Shown one piece after another: positions 48,771 to 60,409 of a stretch of 64,000 nt of DNA. The position numbers and the translations under genes were made by a program. The notes under the pieces were generated by a model, which saw only the letters and a list, made by a program, of their open reading frames with translations, made no database searches and was not told the DNA's origin. Numbering within the stretch: position 1 is the first letter of the stretch; each line of letters opens with the position of its first letter. Source of the DNA: Calamus simplicifolius (Eukaryota; Streptophyta; Magnoliopsida; Arecales; Arecaceae); assembly GCA_900491605.1 (NCBI GenBank), contig UESW01004627.1:545131-609130 (forward strand), read 5' to 3'.

Positions 48771-50918
48771 TTATTTCATTTTGCATTGGTGGAGCGTCAA
48801 CGGTTGCCTTGACCAGATTTTTCTTGATCTTTTTGACTTCTTCTTGACTCCACTCTTTAATCTGTTCTCTCTTGGGTGACCTTTCGTCCTAATTTGTTCA
48901 GGATCTTGAATTATAAGCTCTGTACTTGGCTTAGCTGCGCAGTTGGCATCCACGACAATTTTGAATATAGGTGTTAGACCATCATCACTAAATTAAATGC
49001 ATCTTCAGACATGGAGGCTATCTCTGCGAGCTTCATCATCCGATGACTCAGCAAACTATATCTACAATCAATAAATAATGTTATCGAAAACATATATTAA
49101 GACATTTCAAATAAAAAATTATCACTGCGTACCATGATCTTCATGTGCTTTTATCACAACCTTCATTATTGCAGTCGAAATCGTCGAATTGGTATTTCAT
49201 GTCCTTGCACCATCTCTTTAAGAAGTATTTATCTGGTAAATGAAATACGTCACTTTGATGAAGAACCAACAAGGCATGCCTACACAGGTAACCCTTGAAC
49301 TGAAAGGATCGACACTGGTATTGGACATCCTCAATATTTCTATCGTATGATACGATATAATCTTTGATCATTCCTTGCCGATTCCATCGACTTCAATCCT
49401 TTCATACGACTTTACAGAATATACACAACAGTTACCAGCTTCCTTGATCAATTTAGTTTTTGATGCAGCCATTTCAAGGATCTCATTCTGAATTTTTTGA
49501 AAATGCGCCTTGTATACCTTCCTGTAGCTTGTCTTTCAAAAGGTGATGATGTCTAGAAAGCAATCGTTTGCAATGTCCTATTATCTTTCTCATTTTTGGC
49601 CTCGTACCTTTTCTCTACGGCATCTTCGTACTTACCTATGAACTCTGTTAGTGTAGTCTTCGAATTTATAAACCCATCGAAAAGTGATTTATACCCTCGC
49701 TCCTTTGTGAAGATGACATCCCTGTTCATAATTTTGTCAAAAAAAGAAGCGTTGAACGCGAACATGAACCAAAGACAATGACATACATACCTGTGAAGAA
49801 TTTAGGTTACCCATTTATCCCAACATTCGTAAAGGACATTGAACCAATCTATAGCCTTGCATTCTTTATATTTCTCCATAACATGTGCCCACCTTTCCTC
49901 GAATGACTGTATGGTCAATGAATCATATATCGCCTCATCGAAATCAACCATAAATTTGGGATTTGCTGTGCAAATGTGGCCAATCTTTTAGGTATCTTCT
50001 TAATATATGCCAAAGAAAATGATGTCGTGTGTTGGGAAAAACTTCTTTAACAGCAGCCTCGATTGCCTTATCTTGGTCAGTTATTATGCAATAGGTGCTT
50101 GACCACCATTTGCATCAGCCATGACTAAAAAACCCATTTATATGTCTCAGTACTCTCATCAGACAACAATGCACAACCAAGCAAGGTGGACTGTCCATGA
50201 TGGTTGACCCCGACGAATGGACAAAAATGCATTTGATATCTGTTTGTCAAGTAGGTTGAGTCAAAGCTTAGAACATCACCGAAGTATGTGCATGCCAATC
50301 TTGACCTTGGATGAATCCAGAGATAGACCTGAGATGACCATTATCATTGAGGTTAAGGTATAAAAGAAATTGGGATTTCTGAGTTGCATTTGGTGAAATG
50401 GATTACCATCGACTGAGCATCTCCTTCTTTCAGCTTAGACTGACGTTCGCGACAAATGAAATTATGAGCATCCTTCTCGGTGAAATTCAATTGTCTTCTG
50501 CCTCCTTTTTTCCTTGCTATGGCAGAGTATATCTGAGTTGTCAGAACATTCACGGCATGTAAATTGCGGATCTCTACCTTATCTGGTGTGCTGATCCTCC
50601 TATGCGACCGTAGATAACCAGTTGATGTTATGGACATCCCATGGTTATGTTCTAAGAAACCTCAACCAATATCCACTTACCACTTGTAGCATTCAATCTT
50701 GCTTTTATGGATGCCATACAATCAACTTTACCAGTATCCCTATGATTCATACTCTTCTCTATTTTTCTAGATTTTCCTTGCCTCCAACACGCCAGGTGCT
50801 TGAAGCAAAGTTGTTTGTTATTGTTGGCCCTGCTACACACTGTTGTGATTCCAAAACCAACTCTTTTTGCATATCCATTGTAGAAAGTATATACATCATC
50901 TGCTGAATTGAATTCCAT
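48771..50918 (-). pseudogene. FAR1/MURA-type transposase of the MULE, broken
   Basis: Minus strand from 50918. The FAR1 DNA-binding domain reads MEFNSADDVYTFYNGYAKRV with later zinc-site Cys residues, and MSITSTGYLRSHRRISTPDK continues in the next frame. The MULE core (about 50340-49800) keeps LRHINGFF, IITDQDKAIEAAVKEVFPNT and LWHI but has stops. The SWIM region (49371-49141) reads VQYQCRSFQFKGYLCRHALL, where the first Cys of the usual C-x-C is Tyr. The C-terminus (48953-48771) has the DP..(I/V)RTKG.PR.NRLKSG motif common in FAR1-family proteins. Frameshifts and stops separate the pieces. An intact protein of this family would bind the terminal inverted repeats and cut out the element. Confidence 0.85.
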
Positions 50919-51059
50919 TCTAGTTTGAGGAACTACATATCATCCCCTGCATTTGGAGCGATGGGTGAAGGTGCACGGCCGGGAGTGTGCTCGATTTCTT
51001 TCCGATCTATAATTTCAGCATCGTTTGTGGAAATATAGGCACACAGTCATGGCAAAGCA

Positions 51060-52700
51060 TTAGACACCATGGTTTAAAAAAATACCACACCTCAATTGAA
51101 GAAATGACGACACCCATTAATAAGACATTGAGGCAGGGCCTAACGACACCAAGGTTCACATATTACGACACCGTAGCTGAAACTAGGAATTAACGGCACC
51201 CCATGAAACAACTTACGACACCCCATATAAAAAAATGACACCCCTTTAGCAGTTAAAGACACCCTAGAGAACAACCTACGACACCCCAGAAAGCAACAAA
51301 TGAAGATTGCAAAAGTTATAATCACGGGTGTCATAGCGTTGTCTCTAGGGTATCGTAACGTTTCAACTTTGGTGTCACAAAGATTTTAGGCGAATTCCAC
51401 TTGGGGTGTGCGGGCCTTCTCTCCAGCGTCAGTTATAAGCACGACACACCCTTTAGCAGTTAAAGACATCCCAGAGAACAACCTACGACACCCAGAAAGC
51501 AACAAACGAAGATCGCAAAAGTTATAATCATGGGTGTCATAGCGTTGTCGCTAGGGTGTCGTAACGTTTCAACTGCGGTGTTGCGAAGTTTTTCGGGCGA
51601 ATTACAGTTGGGGTGTCGTGGGCCTTCTCTCCAGCGTTAGTTATAAGCATGACACACCCTTTAGCAGTTAAAGACACCCCAGAGAACAACCTACGACACC
51701 CCGGAAAGCAACAAACAAAGATGCGAAAGTTATAATCATGGTGTCGTAGCGTTGTCTCTAGGGTGTCGTAACGTTTCAACTTTGGTGTCGTGAAGATTTT
51801 TGGGCGAATTCCAGTTGGGGTGTCACGGGCCTTCTCTCCAGCATTAGTTATAAGCACGACACACCCTTTAGCAGTTAAAGACACCCCATAGAACAAGCTA
51901 TGACACCCCGGAAAGCAACATACGAAGATCGCGAAGGTTATAAGCATGGGTGTCGTAGCGTTGCTGCTAGGGTATCGTAACATTTCAACTGCGGTGTCAC
52001 GAATGATTTTTGGCCGAATTCCTCCTTGGGTGCCGTAAGGTTATAAGCATGGGTATCGTGTTGTCGCTAGGGTGTCGTGATGTTTGAACTGCGGCGTCGC
52101 GAAGGATTTTCAGTCGAGCATAACAGGGGTCTCGTATTTGTTTAACAGAGGTGTCTTATTTCTTTAACTTGGGTGTTGCAATACTCCCGATTTTCTCCTG
52201 CGATGTCGCGAGGCTTTTCTCCAGCATTCGTTTGGAGCACGGGTGTCGTAGGCTTGTAACTACGGTGTCTTAACAGTAAATCTGGGGTATTGTAGTTTTA
52301 TGACGAATGAAATGCTACAACACCCCAGATAGCAACAAACGGACACTCCTGATTAAAACAACCTACGATACCCGAGAAAACAACCTACGACACTCTAGAA
52401 AATATCTTACGACACCCAGGAAAGATTGTTACGACACCTTAAGGATAGCACGACACCCCAGCCTTATGACAACCAAGGAAAACATTACGACAGTGCAGTT
52501 ACAAACCTTCGACACTCCAGTTCTTATATAACGACACCCCGGATGCAACCATTAAGCCACGCCACGCCCCAATCGTAGTACACCCGAGTTGTCAAATGAC
52601 GATACTAGAGCTATATGGACAGAAAATAACGAGAATATGGGCCAAACACTTTGACGACACCCCAGTTCATAAGGTATAACATCCTAGTTAAAAGAGTATG
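51060..52700. repeat. Right MULE motif array with ~207-bp units
   Basis: ACGACACC / GGTGTCGT motifs fill the region. From about 51315 to 52000 a unit containing GTTATAATCATGGGTGTC, CCTTCTCTCCAGCGTTAGTT and CACACCCTTTAGCAGTTAAAG repeats about four times at 205-208-bp spacing. The homologous left arm has only about one such unit, so the right arm has expanded. Confidence 0.9.
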
Positions 52701-53320
52701 ACATTCGTGCTACAAAACACTAAACTCTAAACAGTTATGACTCCAGAATGTCATAACTGTTTTGTTCTAAGGAAGTTGCCCGCGTATTAAATGGTTTGGT
52801 CACACATTAACTACATCTAACGAGAAAAAACAGTTGGTGTAATAAAGGAGCTTTACAAAGAAGTAGGAACAAGGACTTTTTACTTCGTGCTGTGGATGAC
52901 ATTTCCTCCATATGTTTTTGTACAAAGACTTCAGTGCCAAGTATTCCAGCCTCGAAGCTGAAATATTTTCTTTTGATCGGACTCCTCAGAGCGAGGGCTC
53001 AGGATCTTGCTCAAACCTTGGACTGATTTCTTAGCATCCGAAAGCCAGAACGAGGGGGAAGAAAGAGTTTTTCTTGCATAGATGAAATCAAGAAAAAATG
53101 ATGGTAGAAGTAGGCTGGAGGGCAAGGGCATTTTTTTTGCACACTAATTTTAAAAAAAGGCTAAGCACTTTTCATGGCGTCACGATCAAAACATAACATC
53201 GTAGCAGAGCCATACCGTCCGGCATCGTCAGCCATGTAGGATCCACGTGAACCAATCAGGAGAGGCGGTGCAGCCCACGTAGGACTTGCTGCACCGGGGC
53301 GGTGTACAAAGACTTTTCCC
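51790..53320 (-). repeat. Right terminal inverted repeat of the MULE
   Basis: Inverted copy of 25142-26650. The outermost bases read GGGAAAAGTCTTTGTACACC on the reverse strand, one G longer than the left end. Confidence 0.85.
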
Positions 53321-53329
53321 ATGTACCAT
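53321..53329 (+). repeat. Right 9-bp target site duplication of the MULE (ATGTACCAT)
   Basis: Identical to 25133-25141 and immediately outside the right terminal inverted repeat. Confidence 0.88.
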
Positions 53330-53340
53330 ATACATGTTAG

Positions 53341-54470
53341 TGTTGGATAATGGGCCAATAGGTCTTGAATATCCTAATGGGTCTTGAAAGCACATTACCT
53401 CCTTCTTGTGTGTGAATGAGAAATTGTGAGAACATTTAGTTTCACATAAAAAAAATTAAGAATCCTTGCGCACACACGTGTGCGAAGAGCGCACTTTGTA
53501 CTTTACACATGCATCGTCGCAGGAGCTTAAGAGGCTTTAAATTTTTTTTAGATCATGAGGATCCGACGGTGGAGACTGATCGATTAAAATGAGGGGCTGA
53601 GATCAAACGATGACTTGGATGATCATTGATCAGAGCGGTGTTGATCGGATGATCATGAATTGGTTGATTTATCGGTTAAACGGTCAAGATCAAATGCTTG
53701 AGATCATCGTTGATCGATCGGATAAGAGGATGAGATTGAATTCAAAGATCAATAAGATGAAGGGTCAAAATTGAACACTGAGATGCGATGATCAATCAGA
53801 TCATGATCGCGACAGTGTGATCAATGGGTGCACCCGATTGGCTGATACACGCACCCAATCACTGAAACAAAAAAAATCATAATACGATGTTTCAGAATCC
53901 AATAAAGCCTCTCCTTTATCCGATCAAGAGGCATATAAGAAGCAGCCCCCTTCTCCTTTATCCGATCTAGAGGCGTATCAGAAGTGGTTAAAAGTACCTT
54001 TCGTTAAGTCTTTTGATCATATCCGATCAAGTGGCTTACCAAGGCCTGATAAGTCCCTTCACACATGCCTCTTGATGTTTCCTTTTAAATCAAATCAATA
54101 AAATTTAAACCCATAAGGATGCTTCCAAAAGGCACCTTAAGGCTATAAATAGACCCCTAAACTTGCATTTGATTCATTCCTCTTTTAGGCATTTGCATAC
54201 TCTCGTAAGGGTAGTATAGTAATAGTGCATAGAAAAAGAGAAAAGCATTCTTGGTTTGAATTTTTGGTGAATTGTAGTGTTGCATTTATCAAAAGAAGTC
54301 TGTTGTATCCTGAAAAATAATCATCATACAGACCGTAAGCACCATTGCGGGATGAAATTGTCTTAAGGACATAGAGTGAAACTCTAGACTCAGTCTTATT
54401 AGTTAGGTAGCCACAATCTGCCCCAACAATCTTAAGACAATCTTCTGCTATCACGGAAGTACTGCTGCTG
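53341..54470 (+). repeat. Possible 5' LTR of a copia element upstream of the 54474 gag
   Basis: The stretch starts TGTTGGATAATGGGCC and contains the TATA box CTATAAATAG at 54143-54152. It ends about 20 bases before a gag-like ATG. No primer binding site is visible between them and no second LTR is in the window, so the LTR call is tentative. Otherwise the stretch has no coding content. Confidence 0.4.
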
Positions 54471-54473
54471 CAG

Positions 54474-54940
54474 ATGGCTACAATGACTACATTCGTTCAA
54501 GCTGAGAAACCAAGAAGTTCTTCGGAGGTGCAACAGAAGATGCAATTCTACCTCATAACTTTGAATCTGGTCAGAGTACTGAATGAAGATCCACCAGTCC
54601 TAAAGACAGGGAAGACCAGCAAGCAAATAATTGCTGCAGTGGAGGCATGGAAGCATTCAGACTTCCTTTGCAAGAATTACATCCTAAATGGTCTGGATAA
54701 TACCATGTACAATGTGTACAGTAGTATTGCTACTGCCAAAAAGTTATGGGCATCCCTGGACAAAAAGTATAAGATAGAGGATGCTGGACATAAAAGTTTA
54801 TGGTTGGAAGGTTCTTGGACTACAAAATGGTTAACCACAAAACTATTATGGAGCAAGTTCAAGAGCTCCAGATCATCCTGCATGAGATATATGCAGAGAG
54901 AATGCCTCTCAGTGAGTCATTCCAGGTAGCTGCCATCATA
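54474..54940 (+). pseudogene. copia-type gag fragment
   Basis: The ATG at 54474 opens MATMTTFVQAEKPRSS, then WKHSDFLCKNYILNGLDNTM, YNVYSSIATAKKLWASLDKK and YKIEDAGHK. This matches the N-terminal half of copia Gag proteins (UBN2-like fold). A frame change follows near 54790 (VGRFLDYKMVNHKTIMEQVQ in the next frame). The coding similarity (QVQELQIILHEIYAERMPLS) then runs up to the ambiguous base at 54943, where it stops abruptly. Confidence 0.8.
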
Positions 54941-54942
54941 GA

Positions 54943-55190
54943 NGGTTTTCCTCACCCCCCCTTCGTCTTCTCCGGCCATGGCCACCGCTGTGGCCGTCTT
55001 CTCCGGCCACGGCCGCTGCCTTGGCCGGCCGTGGCCTGGCCACGGTGGCCAGGCCACCAAAAAAAATATTAACAGGGGGGTTTTCCCCACCCCCCCTTGG
55101 TCTTCTTCGGCCACAGCCGCTGCCGTGGCCGGCCGTGGCTTGGCCACGGTGGCCAGGCCACCAAAAAAAAAAGTAACAGGGGGTTTTCTT
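54943..55190. repeat. GC-rich tandem repeat beginning at an ambiguous base (N)
   Basis: Base 54943 is N. After it come two units of roughly 115 bp built from CCCACCCCCCCTTGGTCTTC, GGCCGGCCGTGGC and GGCCACGGTGGCCAGGCCAC, each closed by AAAAAA and TAACAGGGGG. Composition differs sharply from both sides. It may be a misjoined or poorly resolved assembly segment rather than a true insertion. Confidence 0.7.
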
Positions 55191-55339
55191 GACCCTGTTA
55201 ATTTATGTCATACAATAATGATACTAAGTGATACTTGCTTCAATAGGACTAATTCAAATGGTCACAGAATAGTATTACTATATATATATATATATATGGA
55301 GAATGATCACTCTAATAAATTAATTAATTTATGTCGTTA

Positions 55340-55630
55340 GTCGTAGGTCTTTAGATATACTGATTTAACTCATCAATCATGACTCTTTAAATCAACTGAT
55401 TTAACTCATAAATCGTAGCTATTTAGGTCAATTAATTTAGCTTATCAGTTTTAACTTTTCAAGTAAGCTGATTTTAGACCATCAACCTTAGCTCTTTAGA
55501 TCATCAATCAAAACTCTTTAGATAGGTCGAGCTGAATTAGCTTAGCTATTTAGGTCAACTAATTTAGCTCATTAACCATAACTCTTTAAATTAGCTAATT
55601 TCAAAATAGCAGTCGTAGCTTTTCATTTCT
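55340..55630 (+). repeat. Degenerate ~37-bp tandem repeat
   Basis: About eight imperfect units of the form ACTCTTTAAATCAACTGATT followed by TAACTCATAAATCGTAG. A (TA)n run lies at about 55270-55298. The rest of 55190-56616 is AT-rich with no gene seen. The repeat could be the subterminal region of the CACTA element, but no CACTA terminus was found nearby. Confidence 0.55.
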
Positions 55631-56616
55631 TTATAGCTGTTTATGCAATAATATTTGTGCATTTGTAGTTATTTACAATTGTTATGTCTTGATTATTTAC
55701 ATTCTGCTTCAAATTGAATGATGCATTAAATTATGTAATGCTAGAATGAAATTCTTGTTGTAGTTTTATTTAATTTTCAGCAACAAATTAGTCGTTTCAA
55801 TGATTTATATTTTAGTCTTCACAAACATTTACATTCGACATAATAATCTTAAGAAGTCAGTGACTATATATAGAACACTATTCCTATATATGTATAATTG
55901 ATAAGAATTTATGAATAACAAGCATAAGTTCGATTGTCTTCGGATTTTCATATTATTAATCAACACTATAACCTTTAGACCCGTTTAAGAATTTGTAAGA
56001 CTTAGTCTTGCAAATTCTCAAATTGTCCTGGTGGACAGTTTGAGAATATTTTTTGCGATATGTTAGTCTGCTATTAATCATCGTTGGTTGAGATTGTGGT
56101 TTGTATTTGCTCATACGTTCTCCTAGTGTGGCATATATACCACACATTTAGGAGAACATATGGGGAAATGCTGCTGAAATTTTAACGTAACCGATCGATG
56201 ATAATTAATAGCAGAATAACATATCACAAAAAAAATTCTTGAATGGGATAGGGCCTGACCTTTTAGACATGGAGTGAAGGTGAAATTATTTAGGACACTT
56301 GAATGCTTGTGAAGTCTCATGATTGAACGGACCGCCTTGCGGCCCGACCCGAACTCAAGCCCTAGCATTAGCCTGGCATGAACCTATGCCTCGGTCCTTG
56401 CTAGCACGCCAAGGATCGTAGCCGTGGCTCGGCCTTGCAGGGTAGGGACCTTAGTTGTGTAAAAGAATATTGGTTTAGTTATAAATGATTTAAATGGTTG
56501 TTATTAACCTTAGTTGTGTAAAATAAATAATTTAGTTATATATTAGTAATGCTAATATAGTTTAATAATATGGTTTCCTTTAATGGTTTACCAGAAATTG
56601 TATAAGTCGGTCAAAA

Positions 56617-59600
56617 ATGAGCAGGGCTCGCTCGTGGATGTATGCAAGGATAAAAGATGGCTTGCTTAATCCAGATTTTCTGAATGAATTGGAAGATTTT
56701 ATCGCATTTGTATGTAGCAAACCTGAATGGATGGATGGGCCTAGGATTAGGTGCCCATGCAACTATCACAGGTGTCAGAATAAAGCCTACAGAGATGTTG
56801 AAACTGTTAAGTGCATTTGTGTAAAAAGGGGTTTGTTCCTTATTACGATGTTTGGTACTGTCATGGTGAACCAGAGGAAATTCCAGCAGTTGTTACAAGC
56901 CAACAAGTGTCAATTCCTGTAGATGAACCATTTGTGAATTTAAACACATATGAAGAAATGGTGATGAATGCATCGGGTAATGAATTCAATCAGAATACAT
57001 TTATGGAAGAACCAAATCCAGATGCACAGCAATTTTATGATATGTTGCGTGCTGCAAATCAAGAATTGTATCCTAGTTGTGAGGGCCATTCCCAGTTGTC
57101 TACGGCTGCTCGGTTGTTGAATGTTAAGGCAGAACATCGATTATCAGAAAAGACGTTCAATTCTGTAGCTGGGTTAATCAAGGAAATTTTGCCAAATGAT
57201 AATGTTGTAGCAGATAGTTTTTACTCAACGAAGAAGTTGTTGCGTGGGCTTGGGCTCCCAGTTAATAAGATCGATTGTTGCTTGAACAATTGCATGATAT
57301 ATTGGGGTGAAGACTCCGAGCTGAGATGGTGTAAGATTTATGGGCAATCGAGGTACAAAAATGACGAAGGGGGAGCTAGTACAAGTAGGAGGAAAAGTAT
57401 GCCTTACAAGAGGATGCATTACTTTCCTCTTACTCCACGCCTGCAGAGATTATACAGATCTGAGGCTACAGCTGCTGATATGAGATGGCATGTCGAACAT
57501 GAATCTAAAGAGGATGAAATGCGGCATCCGTCAGATTCAAAAGCTTGGAAGCATTTCAATGAAAATCATCCTGATTTCGCTGAAGATATAAGGAATGTGA
57601 GATTAGGTCTTTGTACCGATGGCTTCCAACCATTTGGTCAAGCGGGCCAACAGTATTCATGTTGGCATGTGATACTGACTGTATATAACCTTCCTCCATG
57701 GAAGTGCATGAAAGATGCTGCAATGTTTTTGACAGTTTTGGTTCCAGGACCATCAAATCCAAAGGAAAAGATTGATGTCTTCCTGCAACCGTTGGTGGCC
57801 GAATTGAAAATGTTGTGGAAAACAGGAGTCCTAGCCTACGACATTTCTATGAAACAGAATTTCATCATGAGAGCTGCTTTGATGTGGACAATAAGTGACT
57901 TCTCGGCATATGCAATGTTGTCTGGTTGGAGCACTGCTGGACGTCTGGCATGCCCTCATTGCATGTATGATTCGGATGCATTTACATTGCAGAAGAGTGG
58001 TAAGCAGTCATGGTTTGATAATCATAGGAAGTTCTTGCCTCCAAATCATCCTTACAGGCGTAACTTGATCGCCTTCCGGAAGAACAAAGCAGTCACAAAA
58101 TTCGCCGAACCGGTTAGGTCCGGCACGATATATTTGATACTATAGAGCATTTGGGGTTGAGGTATGCTTGGGAACCAGATGCAGATAGAATAAATGGCCG
58201 TATATGTAAAGAACATAACTGGAAGAAGAGGAGTATATTTTGGGATTTGCCTTATTGGAGCACAAATCATCCGGCACAACTTGGATGTTATGCATATCGA
58301 GAAAAATTTCTTTGATAACATATTTAACACGGTGCTAAACATCCCGGGAAAAACCAAAGACACTGCAAAGTCAAGAGAAGAACTTAATCAGTATTGCAGA
58401 AGAGGTGATTTGAGGAGTGCCGACGGGACCTATCCTAAAGCATGTTACACTCTTGACAGAAATTCACGAGAAGTTTTATGTAACTGGCTTAGAGGGTTAA
58501 AATTTCCAGATGGTTATGCCTCAAATATCGGTAGGTGTGTGGACATGCATAAGCTCAAGTTGTTCGGCATGAAGAGTCACTACTGCCATGTTTTCATGCA
58601 ACGGTTATTGCCTATAGCTTTTCGTGAGTTGCTTCCGCAACATGTCTGGAAGGCATTGACGGAGCTCAGCTTGTTCTTCAAGGAGTTATCTGCCTCAGTC
58701 ATTACTTCTGCATCCATGGCAAGGCTTGAGGAGGAAATTCCAATTATTTTATGCAAGCTGAGCGAATATTTCCTCCCAGTTTTTTTGACTCAATGGAGCA
58801 TTTACCGGTTCACTTGCCATACGAAGCGAGCATAGCTGGTCCCATGCAGTATCGCTGGATGTATCCTTTCGAGAGGTAAATATATACATCATTAAGACTG
58901 TTGACATTTCAAATATTATTTCATTGCGAGAAAATTGGTTAATTTTTTGTCTCAACTTTACATATAGGTACCTTAAGAAGTTAAAAAATAATGTGCGTAA
59001 TAAGGCAAGGGTTGAAGGTTCTATATGCAATGCACACTTGGTCGAAGAAGTTTCAGCTTTTGCCTCGCATTACTTTGAGGGTCACGTCCACACGAGGAGC
59101 CGAAATCTTGGTCGTAACGATGACGTATGTGTGGACGAAGGAGAACCTAATGACGGTAGAATATCAATTTTTAAAGGTATCGGCCGTTCATTTGGGGGGC
59201 AGAAGTCAAGAAATCTTAGCGATATGGAGTATAATGCAGCACATTATTACATCCTAATGAACTGTAGAGAAGTCGATCCATATATTGAGTAAGTGTATAC
59301 TTCAATGCTTAATTGGAACTTCTAATTTAAATTACAATATACTACAATATTTAATTGCTAACATAAGTTTTAATCCTTATCATCCCATAAGGATGTATTG
59401 TGATAGACAACGACAGATGAATCCCGACATCAGTCAAGTTGCAATTGGGCAGAAGTTAGAAACGGAGTTCGCTTACTGGTTTTATGAATTTGTGAGTAGT
59501 ATCACTCAATCAATTTCAATAATGGCTTTTATTTTTTGAATTGGTTGTGAATAGCTTATTAATTTATAGGTAAACGGTCCATGGTCCACAACCGACAATA

Positions 59601-60303
59601 TTTTCATTAAATGTCTATCGCAATGGCCATTGAAGACCGTAACAACCTCTACTGGCTATTTTGTTAATGGGTACAAATTTCAGATTGAACGATTAGCAGC
59701 TTCAAGAGGCACGCAGAACTGGGGCGTGTGTGTAAAGGAGAAAGTGTTGGAGCAAATATGCAGGATTATTATGGAAAGTTAGTAGAGGTGGTTGAAGTTG
59801 AATATCCCGGTTGGCCTATGAAACGAACCGTATTGTTTCGTTGCGATTGGTTCGATCCAACAGTTCCTATGGGCAAAAGGGTTCATAACGACTATAATTT
59901 GGTTGAAGTGAACCATCGACGAAGATTGCAGAAATATGAACCATTCATCCTTGCATCCCAAGCTCAGCAAGTGTTTTACTGCGGATATCCAAGTTTGCGC
60001 AACGACAAGCGAGATTGGTGGGCTGTTTCTAAAATCGCCCCACGTTCAACAATCGTATTAGAGGAGAGTTCATCAAGTCAATCAGCCGAGTGCCCTGCAT
60101 TTCAAGAGGATGAGATGGAAATGCATGCAATTGAGGACGACACAAGGGCTCCTGAAACATCACTTAGAGATCCAAATGGTGATGTCCAAGAAATTGCGGA
60201 TGCAAATGTTCGGTTTCCTTCCGATGATAATGAAACTGAATCGCAGTCCGATACGGCATCGGATGTTGAACCAACATTTCACGAAACAAATGACACCGAT
60301 TAA
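56617..60303 (+). pseudogene. TNP2-type CACTA transposase gene
   Basis: The ATG at 56617 begins the transposase-associated domain (SWMYARIKDGLLNPDFL, CPCNYHRCQN). A frame change near 56800-56830 leads into HLCKKGFVPYYDVWYCHGEP and a 1.3-kb frame with the Transposase_21 core (RMHYFPLTPRLQRLYRS, DGFQPFGQAGQQYSCWHVIL, MLSGWSTAGRLACPHC). Another frame change near 58140-58250 precedes IRHNLDVMHIEKNFFDNIFN. A DUF4218-like region follows (FKELSASVITSASMARLEEE), broken near 58785. Exons near 59000-59292 and 59395-59490, and a DUF4216-like part from 59571 (KRTVLFRCDWFDPTVPMGKR), end at 60303. Introns near 58877-58968 and 59290-59390 look GT-AG. At least three frame breaks suggest it is not functional. 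Confidence 0.85.
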
Positions 60304-60409
60304 ACATAGAGGTTTTTTTAAATTCAACTTTATTTTATAAGTGTTAAATTTTTACATAGTCAATCATTAATCGTAATTTAATTGCATGAATCTTTAGTAT
60401 TTTCAGTAT

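Larger units (their letters stand above)
25142..53320. mobile_element. 28.2-kb Mutator-like element with FAR1-type transposase and Ulp1-like gene
   Basis: The ends are inverted copies: left GGAAAAGTCTTTGTACA, right (reverse strand) GGGAAAAGTCTTTGTACA. They are flanked by the 9-bp duplication ATGTACCAT. Inverted homology continues for about 1.5 kb inward. Contents: motif arrays, a foreign segment (27711-28551 and 38347-~38530), copia insertion 1 (28552-38341), a middle array, a Ulp1-protease-like gene (plus), copia insertion 2 (43573-48359), a FAR1-type transposase gene (minus), and the right array. Without the two copia insertions and their duplications it would be about 13.6 kb. Plant MULEs carrying Ulp1-like genes (Kaonashi in rice, CUMULE in melon) are the known relatives. 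Both genes are broken, so this copy cannot move by itself. Confidence 0.85.

Noticed and set aside
56128..56147. Palindrome GTGTGGCATATATACCACAC as a possible transposon end
   Set aside because: The middle is not symmetrical, there is no duplication around it, and it does not match the CACTA terminus.
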